Assembly (NCBI RefSeq): GCF_007833355.1
Contig: NZ_CP020914.1
Location: 1,722,047-1,786,046 of the forward strand
Reading direction: 5' to 3'
Length of the DNA: 64,000 nt
Source: Denitratisoma sp. DHT3
GTDB lineage: Bacteria > Pseudomonadota > Gammaproteobacteria > Burkholderiales > Rhodocyclaceae
The position numbers and the translations under genes are program-made. Of this stretch, positions 24,232 through 33,169 are shown one piece after another (position 1 is the stretch's first letter; each line of letters starts with the position of its first letter). The notes under the pieces were generated by a model, which was given only the letters and a program-made list of their open reading frames with translations, did not search any database and was not told the origin of the DNA.

Positions 24232-25098
24232 TCAACGTTTTGTGGCGTTGATGTCCGCCTGGGCATCGATGCCCAGGGTGTAACCCAGAGAAACATGATG
24301 GAAACGGCCATTGGCGTAATCATCATGGATGGCGAAACCGAAACTGTAGACCTTGCCGGCCACCAGATTCACATCGCCCTCGCCTCCGCCGCCAAGCTTG
24401 CGGGTGAAGGTCACGATCCACTCGTCACCCTTCTTCTCACCCTTGGCTTCCACCAGCCCTTTGCCGCCTTCCATCACCCGCTTGTCGGCAACGTAGCCGT
24501 CCACAGCCTTTTCCTTGCTCCGCCACTGGATCAGGTCGTAGAACTTGCTGCTGGCGTTGCCGCCGACCACGTACTTGGTCTTCTTGTCGTCCTTGGCGTC
24601 AGGCATGGTGCGGATATCCTGGTGACAGGTCTCCCAGCAGCCCGCCTGGCTGGAACGCTCGACCTTGTTGTCGTCCAGCATGAACGCCAGTTTCACCGGA
24701 TTGGCGGCATCCATCTTGGGGCCACCACCCGGGGGCTGCTTCCAGGTAAAGCGCAGGTAAAGATTGGTGCCGTCGTTGGCCGCCTGAACGCCCACCGGGA
24801 TGGATGGCGCCTTGCCCTTGATCGGTTTCGGCTCGAGCTTTTCGCCGCTGGCCATCTTCTTGCCCATGTCGGCGGTTTCAGTGTCGTGGCAGGAGGCGCA
24901 GGTTTCGCCCTTCTTGAAGGCCTTGGCGCCACCGTGCTCAGTGCCCTTCAGAATCCACTCCATCGGCGACACGCCGGGATAGAACAACGTGATTTTCTTG
25001 GCCGGAACCTTGCTCCAGTCAGGCGCCGCCGCCAAGGCGGAACCGGAACCAAAGAGCATCCCCGTCGAGAGGATGGATGCAATCATGATTTGCCGCAT
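24232..25098 (-). CDS. nirB: dihaem cytochrome c-552 type protein, NirB-like
   Basis: This 288-residue periplasmic protein has a signal peptide (about 1-24), a canonical CASCH haem site (67-71) and a second site CWETCH (154-159), which is CX3CH. The C-terminal half resembles the ethylbenzene dehydrogenase/DMSO reductase-like haem-binding domain (DDNKVE, IQWRSKE, FGFAIHDDYANGRFHHVSLG). Its place after nirT matches the nirSTB order of Pseudomonas stutzeri, where NirB is a dihaem cytochrome. This NirB is unrelated to the NADH-dependent nitrite reductase of the same name. GAGGAG precedes ATG 25098. Confidence 0.78.
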   Translation of the reverse strand: MRQIMIASILSTGMLFGSGSALAAAPDWSKVPAKKITLFYPGVSPMEWILKGTEHGGAKAFKKGETCASCHDTETADMGKKMASGEKLEPKPIKGKAPSIPVGVQAANDGTNLYLRFTWKQPPGGGPKMDAANPVKLAFMLDDNKVERSSQAGCWETCHQDIRTMPDAKDDKKTKYVVGGNASSKFYDLIQWRSKEKAVDGYVADKRVMEGGKGLVEAKGEKKGDEWIVTFTRKLGGGGEGDVNLVAGKVYSFGFAIHDDYANGRFHHVSLGYTLGIDAQADINATKR

Positions 25099-25189
25099 GA
25101 AATACTCCTCAACTTGACTTAAAACGATGAAATTCGAATCGCATTGGTGCTTCGCCCACAAACCCGGGAATCGTGCCGAAACCAGGTGT

Positions 25190-25783
25190 TTATTCGTCGT
25201 CCTCTTCCTTCATGCCCTTGGGCTTGTGATGCGCAATACCCTTGTGGCAGTCGATACAGGTGGATTTGTCGCGCTGCGCCAATTCATGTTGCTTGCGCGC
25301 CCGCTGCTTCTGACTGTCGGCATTCATGCCATCGAAACTATGGCAATTGCGGCACTCCCGGGAATCGGACGCCTTCATCCGCTTCCACTCATGTTCAGCC
25401 AGCGTCAGGCGCTTGGCCTCGAACTTCTCGGGGGTGTCGATCGTTCCCATGATCTTGCCATACACTTCCTGTGAGGCCTGAATCTTGCGGGCGATCTTGT
25501 GCATCCAGTCCTTGGGCACGTGACAATCGGGACAAGTAGCCCGCACCCCCGTGCGATTCGAGTAATGGATGGTCTGCTTGTATTCCTGATAGACGGTATC
25601 GTGCATTTCATGGCACGAAATACAGAAATCGAGTGTGTTGGTGGCTTCCATCGCCGTGTTGAAGCCACCCCAGAAAATGATGCCCAATGTGAAGCCAATG
25701 GCCAGCAAGGCGCCCAGTGAATAGCGGGACGGCTTGCGCAGTACCGACCAGAAACGCCCGCGTGCTTCGGAGTTGTTGCTCAT
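25190..25783 (-). CDS. nirT: tetrahaem cytochrome NirT (NapC/NirT family)
   Basis: This 197-residue membrane-anchored cytochrome has one N-terminal transmembrane helix (about 21-42) and four CxxCH sites: 54-58, 84-88, 144-148 and 176-180. NapC/NirT proteins oxidise quinol and pass electrons to periplasmic reductases, here presumably NirS via NirB or NirC. The tail is acidic (KEEDDE). It lies downstream of nirS after a hairpin that may reduce but not abolish read-through. Confidence 0.94.
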   Translation of the reverse strand: MSNNSEARGRFWSVLRKPSRYSLGALLAIGFTLGIIFWGGFNTAMEATNTLDFCISCHEMHDTVYQEYKQTIHYSNRTGVRATCPDCHVPKDWMHKIARKIQASQEVYGKIMGTIDTPEKFEAKRLTLAEHEWKRMKASDSRECRNCHSFDGMNADSQKQRARKQHELAQRDKSTCIDCHKGIAHHKPKGMKEEDDE

Positions 25784-25892
25784 CTACGTCCCCTTCGACT
25801 ATCAGTTCCTTGCAAGAGCCTTTGCATTTGAATCCCTATCGATCACGGCCGTGTTGCTCAGCCGTCATTCCCCTGCAACGCATTCATTCTTT

Positions 25893-25924
25893 TAAAACGA
25901 CCGGAAGGTCACACCTTCCGGTCG
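25893..25924 (-). terminator. hairpin terminator or attenuator after nirS
   Basis: A perfect 12 bp stem (25898-25909 with 25913-25924, loop of three) is followed on the minus strand by TTTT. It lies 15 bases after the nirS stop. It probably gives high nirS expression relative to the rest of the cluster. Confidence 0.78.
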
Positions 25925-25939
25925 CCGTGCATCAGTCGA

Positions 25940-27625
25940 TCAATAAATGTCGTGCTGAGTGTTGTAGACGTTGAACTTGCCGGTCGGAGTGATCATCTTC
26001 GGATCGGTGATCACCTTCTTCACCTTCAGCGTCGCATCGTCATACACCACGATCGCGGACTGGTCGGTCTTGCCACCCCACAAGGAGATCCAGACTTCCT
26101 TGCCATCGGCGCTGTATTCCGGATGGACCGCACGCTTGGTGGCCTTGGTTTCCGGCAGACCGGAATCCTTGGCGACGTTGATGATCTTCTTCGGCTTGGA
26201 CAAGTCCGCCATGTCCCAGACCGCCACGGATTCCGCCAATTCCTTTTCCGGATTCTGCGGGGAATCAGCCCAGAAGTGCCTGGACTTGGGATGGGTCTTG
26301 ACGAAAAGGTTGCCCGGCACGTGCTTCATCTCCTGGACGACCTTCCAGTTGTACTCCTTGTACTTGGCAAACTTCTTGTCGTCCGAGGGTGTGCTGATCA
26401 GGGTCACCACGTCGGCACCCAGATGGCCGGTGGCCCAGACCGGGCCGAACTTCGGATGAACGAAGTTGGCGCCGCGCCCCGGATGGGGGATCTTGGCGGT
26501 ATCGATCAGGGCAGCCAGCTTGCCGGTCTTGGTATCCACCGCGGCAATCTTGTTGGAGGCGTTGGCGGCGACCAGGAAGTAGCGCTTGGACGCATCCCAA
26601 CCGCCGTCATGCAGGAACTTGGCGGATTCGATGGTGGTGGTCTTCAGGTTCTTGATGTCGGAATAATCGACCAGCAGGATCTGGCCGGTTTCCTTGATGT
26701 TGACCACCCACTCCGGCTTGATCTCGGAAGAAACGATCGAGGCCACGCGCGGCTCGGGGTGGTACTCGCCGTCGACCGTCATGCCACGCGTGCTGACGAC
26801 CTTGAGCGGCTTCAGGGTGTCGCCATCCATGATCACGTACTGGGGCGGCCAGTAGGAACCCGCAATGGCGTATTTGTCGTCGTAGCCCTTGAACTTGGAG
26901 GTATCGACGGAACGGGCATCAAAGCCGACCTTGACCTCGGCGACTACGGCGGGCTTCTCCATCCACAGGTCGATCAGGGACAGGCGGCCGTCGCGGCCGA
27001 TGACATAAACATAGCGACCGGACTTCGACAGACGCGAGATATGCACGGCGTAGCCGGTCTTGACGATGCTGCGGATATCCTTGGTGTCGCCATCGATCAG
27101 GGCCACCTCGCCAGTATCGCGGAGGGTGACAGAGAACATGTTCTTCAGATTGAAGTTGTTCATCTGCTTGGTCGGACGCTTGTCGACCGGCACGATGACC
27201 TTCCAGGAATCCATCGTGTCCTTGAAGCTGTACTCGGGCGGCACATCCGGGGTGTTCTGGATGTACTTGGCCATCAGGCTGATTTCATCCTTGGTCAGAA
27301 TGTCATCGAAGTTCACCATGCCGCCTTCGGTGCCATAGCCGATGATCTTCTCAAGGCGGTTCTGCCCCAGCCTGAGCGTGCCACCTTCCTGGGTGGTGCC
27401 GTCCTTGAGTTTCTTGGTCCAGTGGGGCTCCAGGTTCTTGCCGGTGGCCCCCTTGCGCAGCACGCCATGGCAGCCTGCGCAACGCTCGAAATAAATCTTC
27501 TTGGCCTGGGCCTTCTCGTCCGCGCTCATGGCCGGCACCTCGGCGGTCTGCTGGGCGAATGCCGAGGCCATGGCCAGGGGCAGTAGGGCGGGAAGTGCGT
27601 ATTTGAACAACTTTTTCGACATCAT
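25940..27625 (-). CDS. nirS: cytochrome cd1 nitrite reductase NirS
   Basis: This 561-residue periplasmic enzyme reduces nitrite to nitric oxide. It has a signal peptide (about 1-25), an N-terminal haem c domain with CAGCH (49-53) and a C-terminal eight-bladed d1 propeller carrying the family segments HFWADSPQNPEKE and HPEYSADGKEVWISLWGG. Length and features are complete. It is the first gene of the nir cluster and is preceded by an FNR/NNR-type box. Confidence 0.98.
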   Translation of the reverse strand: MMSKKLFKYALPALLPLAMASAFAQQTAEVPAMSADEKAQAKKIYFERCAGCHGVLRKGATGKNLEPHWTKKLKDGTTQEGGTLRLGQNRLEKIIGYGTEGGMVNFDDILTKDEISLMAKYIQNTPDVPPEYSFKDTMDSWKVIVPVDKRPTKQMNNFNLKNMFSVTLRDTGEVALIDGDTKDIRSIVKTGYAVHISRLSKSGRYVYVIGRDGRLSLIDLWMEKPAVVAEVKVGFDARSVDTSKFKGYDDKYAIAGSYWPPQYVIMDGDTLKPLKVVSTRGMTVDGEYHPEPRVASIVSSEIKPEWVVNIKETGQILLVDYSDIKNLKTTTIESAKFLHDGGWDASKRYFLVAANASNKIAAVDTKTGKLAALIDTAKIPHPGRGANFVHPKFGPVWATGHLGADVVTLISTPSDDKKFAKYKEYNWKVVQEMKHVPGNLFVKTHPKSRHFWADSPQNPEKELAESVAVWDMADLSKPKKIINVAKDSGLPETKATKRAVHPEYSADGKEVWISLWGGKTDQSAIVVYDDATLKVKKVITDPKMITPTGKFNVYNTQHDIY

Positions 27626-27677
27626 CGATCTCCTTGCGTTGAGAGAACAGAACTAACTGAAACCTGCATCAGCGAAC

Positions 27678-27720
27678 AGTTTATGCCGCAGCGCATGATA
27701 GAAACCTTGATAATGATCAT
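27678..27720 (-). promoter_or_regulatory. FNR/NNR-type site and -10 region of nirS
   Basis: TTGAT-AATG-ATCAT at 27707-27720 matches the TTGAT-N4-ATCAA consensus of FNR/DNR/NNR regulators at 9 of 10 positions. TAAACT (minus strand, 27678-27683) sits where a -10 hexamer should be if the site is centred at about -41.5, giving a start near 27671. A weaker TTGAC-CTTG-ATGAA site (minus strand) lies at 27742-27755. Confidence 0.75.
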
Positions 27721-27866
27721 GCTTTTCGAAGCAACATTACTTTCATCAAGGTCAAACCCAAGGAAATCACTCAGGAATTAACACGCAAATCCTCGCTCAT
27801 ACTTGCCACCTGCTCGTCAGGCGGCGCAATCTAATGGAATGCAAAACAGGGGCTGACAGCCTCCGT

Positions 27867-28697
27867 TCAGACGCCGCGATACACCGGCTTGCGTTTTTCC
27901 AGGAAGGACATGGTACCTTCCTTGGCGTCCAGGGTGGAGGCCACGGCCACGCCGGCCAGTCCCTCGTAGTCGAGAATTTCCTCCAGGGTGCTGACCTGGG
28001 ACATGTGGATCATGCGCCGCGCCATATCCACCGCCACCGAGGCGCGCTGCGCCAGCATCCTGGCGTACTCGAAGGCGGCGGCATAGGCCTGGCCCTCGGG
28101 CACCAGCTCGTCGATCAGGCCCAGGGCCTTGCATTCCTCGGCCTTGAACACCTTGGCCGTCTCGACCATCATCAGGGCGTTGGAGAAACCGACGATGCGG
28201 GGCAGGAAATAGGAAGCGCCGCAATCCGGGGCCACGCCGATGTTGGTGAAAATGGCCGCCATCTTGGTCGTGGTGTCGCCGAAGCGACGGTCGCAAGCGA
28301 TGGAATAGGCCAGGCCGGCACCCACCGCATGGCCCTGGATCGCGACGATCACGGGCTTGTCCACCAGCACCAGCTGACGGGTCACCTCGAAGAACGGACC
28401 GCCCGGCGTCTTGCGCTGGGAACGGGGAATCGGGCGGGAAGAATCCGAGGTGCCGGGCATCGGCCGGTCGCTCTCGCCGGAGATGAAGTCCACGTCGCCG
28501 CCGGCGCAGAAGGAACGGCCGGCGCCGTGCAACAGGATGGTGCGCACTTCGTCGCGGAAGCGCAGCTTGTGGAGCAGGCCGGAGAGTTCCTCCGCCAGTT
28601 CCCAGCTGATCGCGTTCAGCTTGTCGGGGCGGTTCAGGGTGATGACGCCGACGTTGTCTTCAACGCGGAACTGGATGTACTTGAATTCCTCGGCCAT
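27867..28697 (-). CDS. enoyl-CoA hydratase/isomerase family protein (PaaG-like)
   Basis: This 276-residue crotonase has the oxyanion-hole segments GAGRSFCAGGDVDF and GHAVGAGLAYSIACD. The first catalytic Glu of enoyl-CoA hydratase is replaced (Tyr by eye), while an Asp is found in GVAPDCGASYFLPR, the arrangement of PaaG-type isomerases. So an isomerase is more likely than a hydratase. A loop of about 20 residues rich in Ser/Pro/Arg (near 78-100) is inserted before the active site. It is the most downstream gene of the catabolic island. Confidence 0.85.
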   Translation of the reverse strand: MAEEFKYIQFRVEDNVGVITLNRPDKLNAISWELAEELSGLLHKLRFRDEVRTILLHGAGRSFCAGGDVDFISGESDRPMPGTSDSSRPIPRSQRKTPGGPFFEVTRQLVLVDKPVIVAIQGHAVGAGLAYSIACDRRFGDTTTKMAAIFTNIGVAPDCGASYFLPRIVGFSNALMMVETAKVFKAEECKALGLIDELVPEGQAYAAAFEYARMLAQRASVAVDMARRMIHMSQVSTLEEILDYEGLAGVAVASTLDAKEGTMSFLEKRKPVYRGV

Positions 28698-28802
28698 GGC
28701 CGTTCTCTCCTTTTGTCGCTCTGGTGAAACAACCGGCCCCGCTACTTCGCGGAGCCGGCCACAGTCTCCGACAGCGGCCGCCGGGTACGGCCGCCTTCCT
28801 CG

Positions 28803-29723
28803 TCAACGGAATTGAGGAATGATCTCCTTGTCGTACCACTCGATCCACTCCAGGCACTGCTCGAAGGTCTCCACCTTGGGCGGGCGCACCTGGACCGAGG
28901 TGGCGCCCGCCTTCTGCAGGCCCTCGATTTCACGCAGCACGCCGTCGCGGTCGGCAGAGATGTTGGTCTCGCCGTAGGCGACGTGATGATCGTCCTGGGC
29001 ATAGGCCGTGGTGGTCACCAGGATCTCGAAGCGGTCCGCCTTCTCCTGGTACTCGGGCAGGCTCTTCATGTAGGCGATGCAGTCGGGCAGGTTCTCCGCC
29101 GTCACCAGCCAGGGAATCCAGCCGTCGCCCAGTTGCGCGGCACGGCGCATCGCCGGCTTGGAATTGCCGCCGATGAAGATCGGGGGATGGGGCTTCTGCA
29201 CCGGTTTGGGCTCGATCACCACATCCTTGAACTTGACGAACTCGCCGTCAAAGGACGGCGTATCCGAAGTCCAGGCCTGCTTCAGCACCTGGATGTATTC
29301 GTCGGTGATCTTGCCGCGCTGCTCGAAGGGCACGTTGAGGGCCTCGAATTCCTTCTCCAGGTGGCCCACCGCGGTGCCGAGGGTGAAACGGCCGCCGGCA
29401 ATGAATTCCATGGTAGCGATCTGCTTGGCCAGCAACAGGGGATGGCGATAGGGCAGCGCCAGGATGTAGGTCATCATGTGGATGCGCTGGGTCGCACCCA
29501 TCAGCACGGCCGCCGCCGAAATCCCCTCGACGAAGCGGGTGCCCATGTGCTGCACCATGTCGTTGGGCATCATCACATGCTCGGGGATGGTCAGCCAGTC
29601 CCAGGTCAGGCTGTCGGCCTTCTGGGCAAAACGCAAAATCTCGGCGCTGCCGGATTTCGGTTCCCAAGGCGCCATTGCCGGCGGATAGTTGTCCATCCCG
29701 GATGCTGCCAATGCGAATTTCAT
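28803..29723 (-). CDS. LLM-class (luciferase-like) flavin or F420-dependent oxidoreductase
   Basis: This 306-residue TIM-barrel protein has family segments TIPEHVMMPNDM, RIHMMTYILALPYRHPLLLAKQ, GRFTLGTAVG and GDGWIPW. These resemble the F420-dependent LLM subgroup. The cofactor (F420H2 or FMNH2) cannot be settled by eye. An NADPH:F420 reductase-like gene at 40604 makes F420 worth testing. The substrate is unknown; its place suggests an oxidation or reduction in the island's acyl-CoA pathway. Confidence 0.82.
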   Translation of the reverse strand: MKFALAASGMDNYPPAMAPWEPKSGSAEILRFAQKADSLTWDWLTIPEHVMMPNDMVQHMGTRFVEGISAAAVLMGATQRIHMMTYILALPYRHPLLLAKQIATMEFIAGGRFTLGTAVGHLEKEFEALNVPFEQRGKITDEYIQVLKQAWTSDTPSFDGEFVKFKDVVIEPKPVQKPHPPIFIGGNSKPAMRRAAQLGDGWIPWLVTAENLPDCIAYMKSLPEYQEKADRFEILVTTTAYAQDDHHVAYGETNISADRDGVLREIEGLQKAGATSVQVRPPKVETFEQCLEWIEWYDKEIIPQFR

Positions 29724-29801
29724 TTTGGTCTCCTGCGTTTTGAATATTTATGGATTTGCCGGCGGAGCCGGCCGTTGCTGCATTATCTCAGGCTGCCATT
29801 C

Positions 29802-31028
29802 TCAATAGATGATTTTCCGCTCCACCAGCTCCTGGTAGCGCGCCTCCGGCATCCCCAGGATTTCCTTGAACACCCGCTCGTTGTCCTGGCCGATCACCGG
29901 ACCGGGGCGCACCTCGACCTCGGTCTCGCTGGTCTTCACATAGGCGCCGTAGATGGTCTCCTTGTAGCCCAGCGGATGAGTCACCTCGATGTAGGTTTTG
30001 CGCGCCCGGTAATGGGGATCCTGCAGCAGATCGCCGATGTTCAGCACCGGTGCCGCGGCCACGCCGTGGCTTTGCAGCAACTCGGCCAGTTCACGGTCGT
30101 CGTACTTGACGGTCCACTCGGCCAGCAGCGCATGCAGCGCGTCGATGTGGGTCAGGCGGTGCTCGAGGGTGGCGAACTCATTCACCTTCAACCACTCGGG
30201 ATGGCCCAGGGCCTGCATCAGCGCCTGCCATTCCGCGTCGGTGACGACGGCGATGCTGATCCAGCGGTCGTCGCCCTTGCAGGGAAACACGCCATGCGGC
30301 GCGGCGCCGCCGACCGGGTGCTCGTTGCTCTTGGGGCCGCCGTTGCGGCCGTTGAGCACGTAGTCCATGTAGGCCGGCCCCACCATCTGCATCACCGCCT
30401 CCTGCTGGGAGAAGTCGATGTGCTGCCCCTGTCCGGTATTGCGCCGGTGGTTCAGGGCGGCGAGGACGGCGAAGGCGCCGAAGATGCCGGCGTAAGGGTC
30501 GGAATAGGCGTTCTCCACCGGGATCGGGCCGCCGCCCTTGTAGCCCACCAGGCTGTCCAGCCCGGTGGTCGAGGTGAGGCTCAGACCATAGGAGCGCAGA
30601 TCCTTCTTCGGGCCATAAAGGCCGGCGCCGGGCATCGAGAAAAGGATGATGTCCTCCTTCACGCGGCGCAGATCCTCGTAGCCGAAACCCAGCCGCTCCA
30701 TCACGCCAGGACCGAAGTTCTCCACCACCACGTCGGACTGGACGACCAGTTCCATCGCCAGGGCCTGGGCCTCGGGTTCCTTCAGGTTCAGGGAAACCGA
30801 GCCGTTGCCGGCCCAGCAGGCGTTGTTGGACAGGCTGCGGTTGGGGTCGGGTTTGCCTTCGGCGAAGGGCGGCAGATTGCGGGTCATGTCCACCCGCGCC
30901 TTGGATTCGATCTTGAAGACCTCGGCGCCGAGGAAGGCCAGCGTCTGGCCGACCACGGGGCCCGCCCAGACCCAGCCGAAATTCACCACCCGGATACCCT
31001 TGAGGGGCAGATTCTTAGCCATGTGCAT
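29802..31028 (-). CDS. CaiB/BaiF family CoA-transferase
   Basis: This 408-residue class III CoA-transferase has the N-terminal GIRVVNFGWVWAGPVVGQTLAFLGAEVFKIES, the nucleotide-like loop and the TGQGQHIDFS stretch. The Asp aligned by eye with the catalytic residue is in YSDPYAG, so it should be active. It moves CoA between acyl-CoA and a free acid; the substrate is unknown. Three in-frame Met lie close together at the start; MHMAKN is used. Confidence 0.9.
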   Translation of the reverse strand: MHMAKNLPLKGIRVVNFGWVWAGPVVGQTLAFLGAEVFKIESKARVDMTRNLPPFAEGKPDPNRSLSNNACWAGNGSVSLNLKEPEAQALAMELVVQSDVVVENFGPGVMERLGFGYEDLRRVKEDIILFSMPGAGLYGPKKDLRSYGLSLTSTTGLDSLVGYKGGGPIPVENAYSDPYAGIFGAFAVLAALNHRRNTGQGQHIDFSQQEAVMQMVGPAYMDYVLNGRNGGPKSNEHPVGGAAPHGVFPCKGDDRWISIAVVTDAEWQALMQALGHPEWLKVNEFATLEHRLTHIDALHALLAEWTVKYDDRELAELLQSHGVAAAPVLNIGDLLQDPHYRARKTYIEVTHPLGYKETIYGAYVKTSETEVEVRPGPVIGQDNERVFKEILGMPEARYQELVERKIIY

Positions 31029-31053
31029 GCTCCTTGTCCGTACCTACCGGGAA

Positions 31054-33075
31054 TCAAATGACCGCCCGCGCCCGCAGGCCGCGTATCTCGTCCGCGCCCA
31101 GCCCCAGGACGCCGCCGTAGACCTCGTCGTTGTGCTGGCCCAGGAGCGGCGCCGGCCGCTCGGGTCCGCCGGGACAGGCCGGCAGCTTGAAGGGCGCGCC
31201 CAGGTTCTTCAGCTTGCCCAATTCCGGGTGCTCCATGTCGACGAAATAATCCCGCGCCTTGAGGTGGGGCTCCTCGGCCGCCTCCGCCACGGTATACACC
31301 GCGGTGATCGGGCAGCCGGCCGCCTGGCATTTTTCCTGGATTTCCATCTTGGTGTGTTCCATGGTCCATTCCTGGAGGAAGGAATAGATCACATCGGCGT
31401 TCTCGGCGCGCGTCTTCATGTTCTGGAAGATGTCCAGGTCGGCCCATTCCGGATCGCCCATCACCTTGCGCAGGCCGTTCCACTGCCCCGGCTCCAGGGC
31501 CAGCATCCAGACGTGGCCGTCCTTGCAGGGCATGATCGTGGCGGGCGCGCCCTGGGGCATGCCGACGCCGGTACGCTTGTCGAAGATGCCGTCCTGGGCC
31601 AGGCCGCCGATGTTCTGGCCGCCGACGAAGGTGGCGGCGATGGCCTCGGCGCAGGAAACATCCACCTGCTGGCCGCCGCCCACCAGCTCGCGGCCGTAGA
31701 CCGCCGCCATACCCCAGGTGGCGGCGCTGATGGCGCCGAAGTAGTCGGCGGAGAAGGTGCCGTGCTCCAGGGGCATTCCCCCGGGCCGGCCGCAATAGCG
31801 TGAACTGGCGCCGGTCAGGTGGTAGGCGTTGAGGTCGTAGCCGTTCCAGCCGGCGTAGGGACCGGTCTGACCGAACGGCGTGATGGAGATCACCACCAGC
31901 TTCGGATTGATCGTGACCAGGCGCTCGTAGTCGAGGCCCCATTCCTTCATCTGCCGCGGCAGGTGGTTCTCGATCAGCACGTCGGCCCATTGCAGCAGGC
32001 GCAGGAACAGGGTCCGCCCCTCCTCGCTCGCCACGTCGCAGGTGATGCCGCGCTTGTTGGTGTTATGGAAGAAATACAGCCCGCTCTTCTCGGGGTGGGG
32101 AACGTCGCCGGGGAACGGTCCCATGCGGCGCGCCATGTCGCCGCCAGGCGGCTCCACCTTGATCACGTCGGCGCCGTAGTCGGAAAACAGCTTGGCGCAA
32201 TAGGGCGCTGACACCATCTGGCCGAAATCCACCACCTTGATGCCGGCCAGGGCGCCGGGCCTGCCTGTCTTGTCGGTCATTGCTCCTCCGGGTTTCCCGC
32301 GGGAAACGGAATTGTTTTGGGTAACGGGGGTGAAATCCAGCAGCCCCTCGGGGCCTGCGCTGTAATCGCGAACCGAGCCGGTGATCCGCAGGGCCCGCTG
32401 AACGATACCGGAATTGTACGAGTAACAGACGCCATCGGGCATGCCGTCCGCCGTGGCGGGATGCTGTTCCACCGGCAGGCTCACGGAGCGCCGCGCCTGG
32501 GCGACGAAATAGCCGCGCTGCAAGGCGGTGGCGGCTTCCAGCGCCATGCCGGCGAAAGTCTGCGAGGCCCAGGCGAAAAACCCGCGCATGAAAGGGCGGC
32601 CGGCCAGCGCCTCGGGCTGCTCGATGACGTGGGCGCGCACCCGCCATTCATGGACCGTCCGGCCATCGCAATCAATCCGGGCCGCAGTCACGCCGTCCCG
32701 CTCGTCATCGACGGCGATCTCGTACAGCCGAGTCAGTCCGGCATCGTCGACGTGCGCCAGGGCCAACACCGTCATGTCGAACAGGTGGGTGCAGTTGTCG
32801 CCCGGCACCAGACGCTGACGCAGACTCTGGGCACCGTCGGTCAAGCGATGGCCGACGACACGGCCGATCACCGCCAGCGCCTCGGGACAGGTGGTGAAGG
32901 GATGGCGCACCGCCTCCGGTTCCACCGCCGTCACCCGCTCGCCGTCATGGCGCAGGGTCAGGCGGAAGGCATGGTTGCAATCCTCCAGCTCGACCCGGAC
33001 CTGGTCCGAGCCGGCGTCGAGGCGCAGGCGGCGGCGGAACACGCCTGAGCCATAGTGCGGATTGGGGTTGGGCAT
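31054..33075 (-). CDS. DUF2889 domain joined in frame to a CaiB/BaiF CoA-transferase
   Basis: This single open frame of 673 codons has two parts. Residues about 1-265 match DUF2889 (FRRRLRLDAG, HPFTTCPEAL, CTHLFDMTVLALAH). Residues 266-673 are a complete 408-residue CoA-transferase starting MTDKTG and keeping the catalytic-type Asp in FSADYFGA. An internal ATG at 32280 has a strong GGAGGAG sequence just upstream, so the transferase may also, or only, be made as a separate protein. DUF2889 has no established function but often occurs near acyl-CoA metabolism genes. A frame-conserving loss of a stop codon would explain the join. Confidence 0.8.
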   Translation of the reverse strand: MPNPNPHYGSGVFRRRLRLDAGSDQVRVELEDCNHAFRLTLRHDGERVTAVEPEAVRHPFTTCPEALAVIGRVVGHRLTDGAQSLRQRLVPGDNCTHLFDMTVLALAHVDDAGLTRLYEIAVDDERDGVTAARIDCDGRTVHEWRVRAHVIEQPEALAGRPFMRGFFAWASQTFAGMALEAATALQRGYFVAQARRSVSLPVEQHPATADGMPDGVCYSYNSGIVQRALRITGSVRDYSAGPEGLLDFTPVTQNNSVSRGKPGGAMTDKTGRPGALAGIKVVDFGQMVSAPYCAKLFSDYGADVIKVEPPGGDMARRMGPFPGDVPHPEKSGLYFFHNTNKRGITCDVASEEGRTLFLRLLQWADVLIENHLPRQMKEWGLDYERLVTINPKLVVISITPFGQTGPYAGWNGYDLNAYHLTGASSRYCGRPGGMPLEHGTFSADYFGAISAATWGMAAVYGRELVGGGQQVDVSCAEAIAATFVGGQNIGGLAQDGIFDKRTGVGMPQGAPATIMPCKDGHVWMLALEPGQWNGLRKVMGDPEWADLDIFQNMKTRAENADVIYSFLQEWTMEHTKMEIQEKCQAAGCPITAVYTVAEAAEEPHLKARDYFVDMEHPELGKLKNLGAPFKLPACPGGPERPAPLLGQHNDEVYGGVLGLGADEIRGLRARAVI
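32280..32289 (-). promoter_or_regulatory. internal ribosome binding site within the DUF2889-CoA-transferase frame
   Basis: On the minus strand GGAGGAG (32283-32289) lies two bases before an ATG (32278-32280) that would start a normal 408-residue CoA-transferase. A perfect 16-base palindrome (32292-32307) lies directly upstream. Confidence 0.6.
32292..32307. repeat. 16-base perfect palindrome
   Basis: GTTTCCCGCGGGAAAC is self-complementary. It lies inside the linker of the DUF2889-CoA-transferase frame, next to the internal ribosome binding site. It could be an mRNA hairpin or an operator remnant. Confidence 0.6.
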
Positions 33076-33129
33076 GATGAATCCAGCGTCTCCGAAGGCG
33101 GCGCGGCGAACCGGTCCCTAATAGCGCAA

Positions 33130-33149
33130 CGGGCGGCCATGGCCGCCCG
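33130..33149. repeat. 20-base perfect palindrome
   Basis: CGGGCGGCCATGGCCGCCCG lies in the 94 bp between the acyl-CoA dehydrogenase stop and the DUF2889 start. It would form a strong hairpin but has no T-run after it, so it is more likely a transcript-stability element than a terminator. Confidence 0.6.
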
Positions 33150-33169
33150 GTCGCTGCACAAAAGCCCGA

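Noticed and set aside
25940..27625. Reading nirS and nirN as two nitrite reductases
   Set aside because: The 17861 protein is at the end of the haem d1 gene order and has a divergent d1 domain, so it is NirN rather than a second NirS.
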